Source of the DNA: Yponomeuta sedellus
Taxonomy: Eukaryota > Arthropoda > Insecta > Lepidoptera > Yponomeutidae
NCBI GenBank assembly: GCA_934045075.1
Contig: OW203726.1
Coordinates: 15,312,037-15,376,036 of the forward strand
Direction of reading: 5' to 3'
Length of the DNA: 64,000 bases
In this document: positions 41,641 to 50,720 of the stretch, piece by piece
Position numbering within the stretch: position 1 is the first letter of the stretch
How the letters are laid out: the number at the start of each line of letters is the position of its first letter
Notes under the pieces: generated by a model
The model's database searches: none
What the model was told of the DNA's origin: nothing
Seen by the model: the letters and a program-made list of their open reading frames with translations, nothing else
Position numbers and translations under genes: made by a program

Positions 41641-42468
41641 GTAACGTTACAAGTAACAATCATTATTATAGGTAATGCTTACTTAGGGATCGTAGGATCG
41701 ATTGCGATCCCCGCACTAAGTCATATTAATTAAAGGAAACTGTGAAGAAACTTGAAAGTATCCAAAATATATCCAAATGATGTGATTAAGAAGGTAAATA
41801 ATCAAATACTGTAGTACTTTAACTCTACAATAAATTCCCGTAGAGCAAATGACAACTTGGAAAATAAAACGTTTTATTTTTATTGAAGAGGCTAAGATAA
41901 ATAATGGCGATAAGGCATGTCCTTCACTATTAATACGTTTTACAATATATCCTTTCGAAAAGTAATTCTAGTCACGTATCTGCTACAAAAACGCGCCATA
42001 CAAATGGGTAGTGAAGAGTGACGTCACAAAGTAAGTAACGCCTTTTAATCTGTGAAACATATATCAATATTTGAGTTTTGTGTTTAATGTAACTTGTTTT
42101 TATGTGTTCTTATAAAAAACGTTTAGAATTAAATGTGCCACATTTATTGAACCTATTTTTTTATCGCATACGTGTTCCTAAGGAGGGAAGATTGTGGCCG
42201 ATCTTCGCACTTATATCGTTCACAATAAGAGTTAGCTTTGTAAACATGAGTAGGAGACTTTAAAATGATCTAGTAAGCGGTAATGACGTGTCTTGATGAC
42301 GTCAAAGAGTGTTTCCTACTTGAGCGGGTTGTGGAATACAAATTTGATTTCACAGTTTATTTATAAGAACTAGTTGAGGCAAGATAGTTCTTGGTTGAGG
42401 TGAGGTAAGGTATTTCACGACTTTATTATATGGAAGGACAGTAGTTAAATTAATAAATATATCATATT
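41641..42468. other. No gene; unique AT-rich sequence
   Basis: No repeats or domains recognised. Confidence 0.5.
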
Positions 42469-42478
42469 TTACTGATAG
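42469..42478. repeat. 10-bp target site duplication, left
   Basis: TTACTGATAG, identical to 42817-42826, flanking the 5S-SINE. Confidence 0.85.
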
Positions 42479-42816
42479 GATCGCTCGTGGCCCATTCGAA
42501 CAAAGTGCTTGAAATCAATCACTTGAGTTAAGCAACAACAAGCTCGGTCAGGCGCAGGATGGGTGACCGTCCCGTGACTACAGCTAGTAGCGTTCCCATG
42601 CTTCGCAAGGCACGCTAAGCCGTTGGTGCCGGCTGTCATGTCAGAGGCCTCTTGGACTGCTTGATAACTTCTGACAGTAAGGCCCGCCTTTTGTCTTACA
42701 ATCCTCTACCAACCGGGACTTAGCCCCTATGGTGGAGTATGGCCTAGCCTTCCTGCGATGCAGGAAGAGACTCGTGCCCTAAGAGTGAGGACATACAAGG
42801 GTTGATATCGTAATCG
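42479..42816 (+). mobile_element. 5S-SINE subfamily I, complete with target duplication
   Basis: 338 bp, head CGCTCGTGGCCCATTCG, TTGAGTTAAGCAACAACAAG, box C-like GGATGGGTGACCGTCCCGTG, body, CTGCGATGCAGGAAGAGACT, and AGGGTTGATATCG tail. The flanking 10-bp repeat shows retroposition by a LINE endonuclease. The internal GTAATGGCAGTCGTTAAGCC block is deleted. Confidence 0.95.
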
Positions 42817-42826
42817 TTACTGATAG
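42817..42826. repeat. 10-bp target site duplication, right
   Basis: TTACTGATAG, matching 42469-42478. Confidence 0.85.
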
Positions 42827-42837
42827 AACACTTAACA

Positions 42838-42990
42838 GCTTTTTTAAGGTTCCTTAGAGTATCAAGGAACCCTTATATTTTCGCCAAATCTGTCGGCCTG
42901 TCTATCTGGCTATCCGTCTGACGGTACATCTGTCCGTTTGTCTGTCTGCGGGTGTACACACAGACGACAAACACTAGAAAGCTGTTATTT
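42838..42990. repeat. Dispersed repeat with CTGTCTGTCCG block, copy 2
   Basis: Starts with the hairpin AGGTTCCTTAGAGTATCAAGG, then TTTCGCCAAATCTGTCGGCC, CTGTCCGTTTGTCTGTCTGC and CTAGAAAGCTG. Related to 8090-8200. Confidence 0.5.
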
Positions 42991-43067
42991 TTTCTTACAC
43001 TTATTAATCACTCCAACAAGTTACATGTGAAACATTTTATCCTACCATTTATGTTATTTAACTTGTA

Positions 43068-43197
43068 GAAAGATAGATAGAGAAGAGGAGAACTCTTTAT
43101 TGCACAACCAGAGAAAAAAAATAACGATGATTTCTTAAATCTAAGTAATGTTATACAATTGGCGGTCTTATCGCTTCGAGCAATCTCTTCTTCTTGT
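43068..43197 (-). mobile_element. LINE-T 3' tail
   Basis: AAAGATAGATAGAGAAGAGG, CTCTTTATTGCACAACC, CAATTGGCGGTCTTATCGCT and CGAGCAATCTCTTC. Confidence 0.65.
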
Positions 43198-43675
43198 ACC
43201 ACCTTTACGCTGGATTGATCGTTTAACAATATTTAAATGAGAGCGTAGCGAGAAACTTTGTTCGATTTAGGGATTTGTTTGCGGAATATTAATCTTTTAG
43301 ATTAAATTATAATAATTTTTTTTAATATATTTTTTATTAGAGTAGGCTCTCCCACCTTCCCCCTTCCCCCCACCTCTTTTCTTCAAGCTAAACTGTTGAT
43401 TTAGAAACGTGCAACAATTCAAATATTGAACTTAAAAGGACTATCACACTCGATCGGCATCCAATCAAATCACCATTAATTGACGTGGTAGCGCAACCTG
43501 TCTATTACGTTATAATTAATCGCTAATATTTGCGTGATACCAATAGGTAACACCTCCCGGTTTGTTTTAATCAAAGCAACAGATTTATGACCAAAATTTA
43601 TGTGACCTCATTCATTACTGAACGTTGGCACGGAAACGTTTTGTAAAACGTATCGTAAATAGTATATTAATAAAA
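43198..43675. other. No gene; possible regulatory stretch at 43440-43600
   Basis: 43440-43600 contains CCATTAATTGACGTGG, TATAATTAATCGCTAATATT and AATAGGTAACACCTCC (E-box/zfh-type AGGTAACACCT) and matches no repeat. 43345-43385 is a pyrimidine-rich run. Confidence 0.3.
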
Positions 43676-43737
43676 CATAACCTCACGCCAGTATCCCAGA
43701 GGGGTAGGGACAGACCAGTTACTACCACTTGCCACGG
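43676..43737 (-). mobile_element. LINE-V UTR fragment
   Basis: CCTCACGCCAGTATCCCAGA, GGGGTAGGGACAGACC and TACCACTTGCCACGG. Confidence 0.65.
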
Positions 43738-43747
43738 TATATATTCA

Positions 43748-43832
43748 TCATTATCATCATCAACCCATTATGTCCCCACCGAAGGGACGGCTTTCTCCCC
43801 GAGGAAGGTATAGGCCATACTCCACCACCGAT
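43748..43832 (-). mobile_element. 5S-SINE tail fragment, subfamily II
   Basis: CATCATCAACCCATTATGTC, CCCCGAGGAAGGTATAGGCC, ATACTCCACCACC. Confidence 0.7.
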
Positions 43833-44022
43833 ATTAATCTATAATATAAAAATGAATCGCTGAATGTGTTGGTAAGCGGAAATCTCGAGAGCAGCTGAAC
43901 CGATTTCACTACCTAATTCTTTATTTAGAAAATTCCTTGAAGTACGAGAATGGTTCTTACCCAGAGAAAAACTTTAAAAAATTAAAGAATTAGGCGCTAC
44001 GAAGTTTGCTGGGTCAGCTAGT
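43833..44022 (+). mobile_element. Helitron-like non-autonomous element
   Basis: Starts TCTATAATATAAAAATGAAT and ends TTTGCTGGGTCAGCTAGT. It includes CTCGAGAGCAGCTGAACCG. The TC start, CTAGT end and GCTGAACCGATTT-like block match the common insect Helitron-derived family. No terminal inverted repeats or target duplication, as expected. About 190 bp, internally deleted. Confidence 0.6.
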
Positions 44023-44384
44023 TGTGTATAAAAATATTTAGTATAAAATAGGCTTTATTTTATTAACACAATAAAATTTAAATAAATCTTATGCTATTAA
44101 TAGCCCAAAACAACGTTTGCACTGCAGCTTATAATTGTAAATAAGTTCAGTTTCACCATTGTGATCATTTATTTTTTAACTCATATTTAATTAGTGACAA
44201 AAAATTACTTTTTAATCAATGCAATTCCTAAAACACATCAATTAGAGCCGTTGCTTTAAAAAACTTTTATCTATGAGTTTTTTCGTAGACTTCTATTTGT
44301 TTTAATAATGAACATCTCAGACACCCAGGTTTTCACTCTACGAATTTTAAATTTACTATAATCCGTAGAAAAATTCTATAATTA
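44023..44384. other. No gene; unique AT-rich sequence
   Basis: Nothing recognised. Confidence 0.45.
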
Positions 44385-44680
44385 TATTATTTTTAATGCA
44401 CAAACCCGTGCAAAGGATATTTTCTTAAAACCTTTTTAGAGGCTAAAAATTCCAAAAATGCCGGGACTGCAAGTGATGCAAAGTACTTCAGCCGGATGTT
44501 GCTGCCTGTACGTAATACAGACAGTATTGTAAAGATGTTCGAAATTTCATCACCCGGTATAAGCCGGTAAGTCACCCATTAGCTCAGTTGGGAGAGCGCT
44601 GGCACGTTTAGCCAGAGGTCATGGGTTCGAGTCCCGGCATGGGTGGAATTTTTATCCTCTAAATAGGTTTTAAAAAAAAA
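44385..44680. mobile_element. SINE-A fold-back copy
   Basis: 44388-44468 is the reversed tail (AATGCACAAACCCGTGCAAA, TTTAGAGGCTAAAAATTCC, ATGCCGGGACT). It joins to a forward copy starting GCAAGTGATGCAAAGTACTT and carrying CACCCATTAGCTCAGTTGGG and GGGTTCGAGTCCC, ending TCCTCTAAATAGGTTTTAAA. Confidence 0.87.
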
Positions 44681-44734
44681 CTATAAATTGGGAAAATAAA
44701 TTAAAATACTATATAAAGTTTTTTTATGTATCCT

Positions 44735-44850
44735 ATGTACCACTCACTACTGGGCACAGGCCTTCTCTCCGAGGGAGAGAGAGAGAGAGTATGTGCGTCA
44801 TTGCCACGCGTGCCCAACGTGGATTGGACATTTTGAGCTTAATGATATTT
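44735..44850. mobile_element. SINE body fragment with (GA)n
   Basis: CTCACTACTGGGCACAGGCC, a 10-unit GA run (44770-44792), CCACGCGTGCCCAACGTGG. Same body type as 29745-29880. Confidence 0.5.
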
Positions 44851-44869
44851 AAAGAAAACTTAATCAAAA

Positions 44870-45110
44870 TGAATCCGTGATTATCCCGGCCGCCCGTGTA
44901 GCGCTGCCAAGTCGCGTCTTGCGCTTGACACTAATTAACTAACCGGATAATCCAATACTGAGAAGCGACAAACTTTTACCGGTTCCTAGATTAAAATCAA
45001 ACGTGATTAATGCCAATTAGGCATGTTTCTGTTAAACGCTTTGCTTCGTTCTAGCTTTGTCTGGTTTAAACCGTGAGTTTTTTACTGAATATATTTACTT
45101 GCAAAATATC
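44870..45110. promoter_or_regulatory. Candidate cis-regulatory sequence
   Basis: Non-repetitive, balanced composition. Homeodomain-type motifs are dense: GATTATCC (44879-44886), CTAATTAAC (about 44931), GGATAATCC (44945-44953), GATTAATGCCAATTAGGC (about 45004). GGATAATCC also lies in the 5.3-kb stretch. No ORF. The assignment is inference. Confidence 0.3.
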
Positions 45111-45964
45111 GCAACAAAGAGGCGTGACCACATTTATATTGCATGCGTATATTATGTAATATGCAAAACATGCACTAAATTAGTTAGCTGCACACATATG
45201 GTTCTGTATGTGTAACCGATACAAAACGCATTAGGGAAAAAAAGGAGAGCCTGGATCGACAACATATCTTGAATCCCAGCGCATGTTAATTTTTTTTGTG
45301 ACCGGTATAAAACAGGGGAAAAGTATAACTCTGGGGAAATTTTAAAACATGCCAAATGCTATTTGGGCCTCACGTATTGTGGGGTTCCGTAGTTGGTCTA
45401 CAAGAACTTTGAAGAAAAGCGATTCATGATTAATAGGTGCCAATATTTGATTTTACGTATATCTTACCTGCTCTACACAAGTAACATTTTCATGAAATTA
45501 ATTGTCTATAGGATTTGTACGAAATTTTCCTTTAATAAGTTTGTCGATTATTACCCGGTTGCTTATAGAGCCCACTTAGCCGTGCTAGATTCCTTTTAAA
45601 CTTCATTATTATGAGCTACTGCTCTAAATTTTGCGTTTCAACGTTTCAACGTTTCTTCAACATAGCCGGGATAATTCACGCCCTATACAAAAAAATGCGC
45701 TTTAAGGCTACATAAAAAACAGATTACAAGTCATTTGCGTGCCTGCCTCATTCGATGCCCAACTGCCCACCAACCACTCTGTTGCAATTTGTTTTCAAAC
45801 GAATCGACACACACACCGCAATATAGATTGCCATACAAATTGATAATCTCCTGTAGAGCAACTACGAGTTTGTAAAATTACATGACGCCACGATGAACGT
45901 TATCGACTTGCGTAGCTTATATGAGTTTTAGCACTGAAATACAGAGAGGATATCATTAACGTTG
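45111..45964. other. No gene; unique sequence
   Basis: Short frames at 45152-45355 and 45393-45599 have no domains. TTTCAACGTTTCAACGTTTC is a short internal repeat at 45637-45656. Confidence 0.45.
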
Positions 45965-46140
45965 CTTGTAGCGCCGGCTGCCTGAGTAATCTTAAACGAT
46001 TACGAAGGTTAAGCAACATAGGGCGCGTTCAGTGCATGGATGGGTGTCCGTCTATGACTAACGCTAGTGGCATTTTGTCCGAGCAGTCCCGTGCTTTTTA
46101 AGCCACGCTAAGCAGTTGGTGAAGAATTCCGACGTTAGAT
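45965..46140 (+). mobile_element. 5S-SINE subfamily II, head half
   Basis: GCCTGAGTAATCTTAAACGA, TTACGAAGGTTAAGCAACAT, AGGGCGCGTTCAGTGCATGG (very 5S-like) and AGCCACGCTAAGCAGTTGG. It runs into a further body piece at 46140-46205. Confidence 0.85.
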
Positions 46141-46468
46141 GGCAGTCGTTAAGTCATCTTAGAGGACTTATGGGTGGCTTAATAACTTCTGACAGTAATG
46201 TCCGCCACAGCAGGCGTGGTCAGGTACAGGATGGGAGACCGTCCCGTGACTACCGCTAGTGGCATTTTTCCGAGCGCACGTTAAGCCGTTGGTGCTGGCT
46301 GTCATGTAATGGCGTTAAGCCATGTCAGAGGCCTTATGGGCGGATTGATAACTTCTGACAGTAAGGCTCGCCACTGTCTTACAATCCTCCACCAATCCGG
46401 ACTTGGCCCCCCTGGTGGAGTGACCCGTGCCTCAGCAGTGGGGACGTCCAAGGGTTGATATCGAATTC
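46141..46468 (+). mobile_element. 5S-SINE subfamily I fused to the preceding copy
   Basis: 46141-46205 continues the body to CCGCCAC. There a second element begins mid-head (AGGCGTGGTCAGGTACAGG) and runs to the full tail (AGTGGGGACGTCCAAGGG, TTGATATCGAATTC). The result is a subfamily II-I chimera in tandem. Confidence 0.8.
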
Positions 46469-46819
46469 TATGGATTTGTTGACCCTCTGAACGTTACAAA
46501 ATCAATAAATTTGATTCCGCAACATTAAGTTTTATTCAGCAACTAAAAAGCTTACTTTTGGCAATAAAGGGGTCAATTCAAAGCGTTAAAACTGTCTTTT
46601 CCTACTGAGTTTTTTTATTAACCAAGACTGTGTCCCACCGCTGGGCAAAGGCCTCCCCTTTAGATTTCCACTTCTGCTTGTTTCTGGTCAAATCTTCTGA
46701 CTTTGACTCAGCTGAGTTATTGATTATTAATTATTTAAAATCAACATACTGATATTTTTATATTAGTAACCTGAGCGAAGCAACGCGGTTTATTAGGGAA
46801 AATAAATTATATACTTTCC
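46469..46819. other. No gene; one SINE tail scrap
   Basis: 46617-46665 (TTAACCAAGACTGTGTCCCA, CTGGGCAAAGGCCTCCCC) is a SINE/LINE tail of the type seen at 44750. The rest is AT-rich. Confidence 0.45.
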
Positions 46820-46940
46820 GTTGTAAGGTTGTCTGGAAGAAATTGCTTTTAGCAATAAGGCCGCCAATTGTACTTTGTATCTTTACATGTTTTATAATAT
46901 GTGCTCTGGTGTACAATAAAGAATATTCTTATCTTATCTT
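46820..46940 (+). mobile_element. LINE-T 3' tail that seeds the pentanucleotide array
   Basis: GTTGTAAGGTTGTCTGGAAG, TAGCAATAAGGCCGCCAATT, TGGTGTACAATAAAGAATAT and TCTTATCTTATCTT, after which (GTCTT)n starts without a break. Confidence 0.8.
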
Positions 46941-48875
46941 GTCTTGTCTTGTCTTGTCTTGTCTTGTCTTGTCTTGTCTTGTCTTGTCTTGTCTTGTCTT
47001 GTCTTGTCTTGTCTTGTCTTGTCTTGTCTTGTCTTGTCTTGTCTTGTCTTGTCTTGTCTTGTCTTGTCTTGTCTTGTCTTGTCTTGTCTTGTCTTGTCTT
47101 GTCTTGTCTTGTCTTGTCTTGTCTTGTCTTGTCTTGTCTTGTCTTGTCTTGTCTTGTCTTGTCTTGTCTTGTCTTGTCTTGTCTTGTCTTGTCTTGTCTT
47201 GTCTTGTCTTGTCTTGTCTTGTCTTGTCTTGTCTTGTCTTGTCTTGTCTTGTCTTGTCTTGTCTTGTCTTGTCTTGTCTTGTCTTGTCTTGTCTTGTCTT
47301 GTCTTGTCTTGTCTTGTCTTGTCTTGTCTTGTCTTGTCTTGTCTTGTCTTGTCTTGTCTTGTCTTGTCTTGTCTTGTCTTGTCTTGTCTTGTCTTGTCTT
47401 GTCTTGTCTTGTCTTGTCTTGTCTTGTCTTGTCTTGTCTTGTCTTGTCTTGTCTTGTCTTGTCTTGTCTTGTCTTGTCTTGTCTTGTCTTGTCTTGTCTT
47501 GTCTTGTCTTGTCTTGTCTTGTCTTGTCTTGTCTTGTCTTGTCTTGTCTTGTCTTGTCTTGTCTTGTCTTGTCTTGTCTTGTCTTGTCTTGTCTTGTCTT
47601 GTCTTGTCTTGTCTTGTCTTGTCTTGTCTTGTCTTGTCTTGTCTTGTCTTGTCTTGTCTTGTCTTGTCTTGTCTTGTCTTGTCTTGTCTTGTCTTGTCTT
47701 GTCTTGTCTTGTCTTGTCTTGTCTTGTCTTGTCTTGTCTTGTCTTGTCTTGTCTTGTCTTGTCTTGTCTTGTCTTGTCTTGTCTTGTCTTGTCTTGTCTT
47801 GTCTTGTCTTGTCTTGTCTTGTCTTGTCTTGTCTTGTCTTGTCTTGTCTTGTCTTGTCTTGTCTTGTCTTGTCTTGTCTTGTCTTGTCTTGTCTTGTCTT
47901 GTCTTGTCTTGTCTTGTCTTGTCTTGTCTTGTCTTGTCTTGTCTTGTCTTGTCTTGTCTTGTCTTGTCTTGTCTTGTCTTGTCTTGTCTTGTCTTGTCTT
48001 GTCTTGTCTTGTCTTGTCTTGTCTTGTCTTGTCTTGTCTTGTCTTGTCTTGTCTTGTCCTGTCCTGTCCTGTCCTGTCCTGTCCTGTCCTGTCCTGTCCT
48101 GTCCTGTCCTGTCCTGTCCTGTCATGTCCTGTCCTGTCCTGTCCTGTCCTGTCCTGTCCTGTCCTGTCCTGTCCTGTCCTGTCCTGTCCTGTCCTGTCCT
48201 GTCCTGTCCTGTCCTGTCCTGTCCTGTCCTGTCCTGTCCTGTCCTGTCCTGTCCTGTCCTGTCCTGTCCTGTCCTGTCCTGTCCTGTCCTGTCCTGTCCT
48301 GTCCTGTCCTGTCCTGTCCTGTCCTGTCCTGTCCTGTCCTGTCCTGTCCTGTCCTGTCCTGTCCTGTCCTGTCCTGTCCTGTCCTGTCCTGTCCTGTCCT
48401 GTCCTGTCCTGTCCTGTCCTGTCCTGTCCTGTCCTGTCCTGTCCTGTCCTGTCCTGTCCTGTCCTGTCCTGTCCTGTCCTGTCCTGTCCTGTCCTGTCCT
48501 GTCCTGTCCTGTCCTGTCCTGTCCTGTCCTGTCCTGTCCTGTCCTGTCCTGTCCTGTCCTGTCCTGTCCTGTCCTGTCCTGTCCTGTCCTGTCCTGTCCT
48601 GTCCTGTCCTGTCCTGTCCTGTCCTGTCCTGTCCTGTCCTGTCCTGTCCTGTCCTGTCCTGTCCTGTCCTGTCCTGTCCTGTCCTGTCCTGTCCTGTCCT
48701 GTCCTGTCCTGTCCTGTCCTGTCCTGTCCTGTCCTGTCCTGTCCTGTCCTGTCCTGTCCTGTCCTGTCCTGTCCTGTCCTGTCCTGTCCTGTCCTGTCCT
48801 GTCCTGTCCTGTCCTGTCCTGTCCTGTCCTGTCCTGTCCTGTCCTGTCCTGTCCTGTCCTGTCTTGTCTTGTCTT
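46941..48875. repeat. 1,935-bp pentanucleotide array (GTCTT)223-(GTCCT)161-(GTCTT)3
   Basis: 387 units in register. 46941-48055 is GTCTT without a visible interruption; 48056-48860 is GTCCT with one GTCAT unit at 48121-48125; 48861-48875 is GTCTT again. Because a 5-bp unit without stops is open in all frames, it yields six giant frames (Leu-Ser-Cys-Leu-Val or Asp-Lys-Thr-Arg-Gln repeats up to 693 codons) that are not genes. The number of units in an assembly is uncertain. Confidence 0.98.
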
Positions 48876-48883
48876 GTTTATTA

Positions 48884-48960
48884 ATATCGCTCCAGCCGTT
48901 TAAACTTGAAGAAGTAACAAACATATACACTCACAAACTTTCGCCTTTTTAATATTAGTG
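48884..48960 (-). mobile_element. Helitron-like element, 5' part
   Basis: The reverse complement starts CACACTAATATTAAAAAGGC and has AGTTTGTGAGTGTATATGTT and AAACGGCTGGAGCGAT, the same start as 33026. It lies directly against the right end of the pentanucleotide array. Confidence 0.5.
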
Positions 48961-49964
48961 TGAAGTGAAGTGATGTGATGATGTGATTTTCGTGAACCAT
49001 CTGTATTGATCACCTTTAATAATAAGCAGTAGAGCTATTACTAGAACTGGACTTATTTTACAATTGAAATGAAAGTGGCAAACCAGATTGCCCACTCAAA
49101 AAGAAAATGATGTAGTTCAAGTAGGATTTGAATGCTGTTCGAATAGCCGAAGATTCGGCATTCATTTATTTATTGCATGTCATGGTAATAGTACAGGTGG
49201 TAATAATATTAATAAATTATTCTTGTTCTACATGGCACCCTGTAAGAGCACTACAACTTGGCTAAAACTGTATATTTACAGATATCTATACAATTATTTA
49301 CAATCTCAGTTTTATTTACAATTTCATTATTAGTTTCCGTTACATTGGTACATTATTATTTATAATTGTATAGGCCACTCTACACATACAGTAGGTCATT
49401 AGGGTAGATTTAGAAATTTGATTTTTGGTACTTTAAATTTTGGCAACAATATTTTGCCAATGCCAATATTTTTAAAAGTAAAAATTTATTTCGCAATAAT
49501 TTCTTAGAAAGTCTAGTTTTTCACAAATTATTGTGAGGATATAAGTAAGTACTTACCTTTAAATCATAACTTTTATTATTGAACGTTACAGCTATAGGTA
49601 TTCCACCATATTCGTTGAGTATTTAGGTATAATTTACTTATAAATGTAAAAGCGAAGTTTGAATTTTCAGTTCCAAAGTTTTTAGAGCACAGTCTAAAAA
49701 CAAAACACATTTCACATACAAAAAGCAACAAGCACACATGCCTCAAGCAAAGTTTTACTTAGCATTGAGTCCGAACGGATGTCGCAGAGGAGTCGTTTGA
49801 ATAAACTTGCGCGACTGATTTATGTGGAAACTTGCGAAAGAACTTTGCACCTAAATATGGTGCCCTCACTGTGGATTTTACACTTTTGTTGTAGGTATAT
49901 AATTCTGTAGTACCTAGTAGTAGCGAAGACTTTGACTAAATGTGGTGGCTGGTAAATTAAGCAG
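48961..49964. other. No gene; unique with one dispersed repeat
   Basis: 49765-49845 (GAGTCCGAACGGATGTCGC ... ACTGATTTATGTGGAAACTT) is related to 14590-14700. 49440-49480 has a TTTTGGCAACAATATTTTGCC inverted motif. The rest is AT-rich. Confidence 0.45.
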
Positions 49965-50018
49965 TGGTAGCGTAGAGGTCGAAAGTCGGCTTCTCATTTG
50001 GGAGGTCGTGGGTTCAGA
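49965..50018 (+). mobile_element. SINE-B, left part split by a 5S-SINE
   Basis: GGTAGCGTAGAGGTCGAAAG, TTCTCATTTGGGAGGTCG and GTGGGTTCAG, stopping inside box B. The element resumes at about 50373. Confidence 0.75.
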
Positions 50019-50368
50019 AGCGCTCGTGGCCTAGTCGAACCGAGTGATTGCAATCAATCACTTGAGTTAAGCAAGTGCGGGATGGGTGACCGTTCCGTGA
50101 CTGCCGCTAGTGGCATTTTTCCGAGCGCTTCCGTGCTTCGCAAGGCTCGCTAAGCCGTTGGTGCCGGCTGTCATGTAATGGCAGTCGTCAAGCCGTGTCA
50201 GAGGTGTTATGGGCGGCTTGATAACTTTCGACGGTAAGGCCCGCCACTGTCTTCCAATCCTCCACCAACACGGACTCGGCCCCCGTGGTGGAGTATGGCT
50301 TAATCTTCCTGCGATGCAGGAAGAGACCCGTGCCCCAGCAGTGGGGACATACAAGGGTTGATAAAGAT
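50019..50368 (+). mobile_element. 5S-SINE subfamily I, near complete, nested in SINE-B
   Basis: AGCGCTCGTGGCCTAGTCGA head, TTGAGTTAAGCAAG with 15 bp of the head deleted (the ACAGGCGCGGTCAG block), full body and CAGTGGGGACATACAAGGG tail. It interrupts SINE-B, so it is the younger of the two. No clear target duplication; about 15 bp of box B was lost. Confidence 0.9.
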
Positions 50369-50585
50369 AACCAATGACTTCGTTTTCTAAGTTACGTACA
50401 TTTGTGAAGTTGCAGTAGCAATAGCACTAGCTGACCGTAGAGGAAAATATCGTGAGGAAACCTGAGAGTATGGTATATGTATATGAACACCTCACTACTT
50501 AAAATTGCCAACCCGCGCTGTGATTAAGCTCATACTCTCTTGCCGAGAGAAGGTACGTGTCCTGCAGTGGGAGGTATATACTTAG
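50369..50585 (+). mobile_element. SINE-B, right part
   Basis: ACCAATGACTTCGTTTTCTA, GTACATTTGTGAAGTTGCAG, AGGAAAATATCGTGAGGAAA and CTTGCCGAGAGAAGGTACG. It continues the element begun at 49965. Confidence 0.75.
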
Positions 50586-50619
50586 GCGGCATTATAATTC
50601 TGTGTACCTACTTAGATTA

Positions 50620-50720
50620 GATTAGAAAATTATTTATTGCACAATAAGCATATTTGTTCAAAGGCGAGCTTAATACTAATGAGTATTTTCTTCCAGCTAA
50701 CCTTGGGTTATGTGGATATT
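50620..50720 (-). mobile_element. LINE tail fragment
   Basis: TTAGATTAGAAAATTATTTA, TTGCACAATAAGCATATTTG and TTCTTCCAGCTAACCTTGGG. Related forward-sense piece at 35290. Confidence 0.45.

Noticed and set aside
46843..48952. Six very long open frames (up to 693 codons) of Leu-Ser-Cys-Leu-Val or Asp-Lys-Thr-Arg-Gln repeats
   Set aside because: They exist only because a 5-bp repeat without stop codons is open in every frame on both strands. No independent coding evidence.
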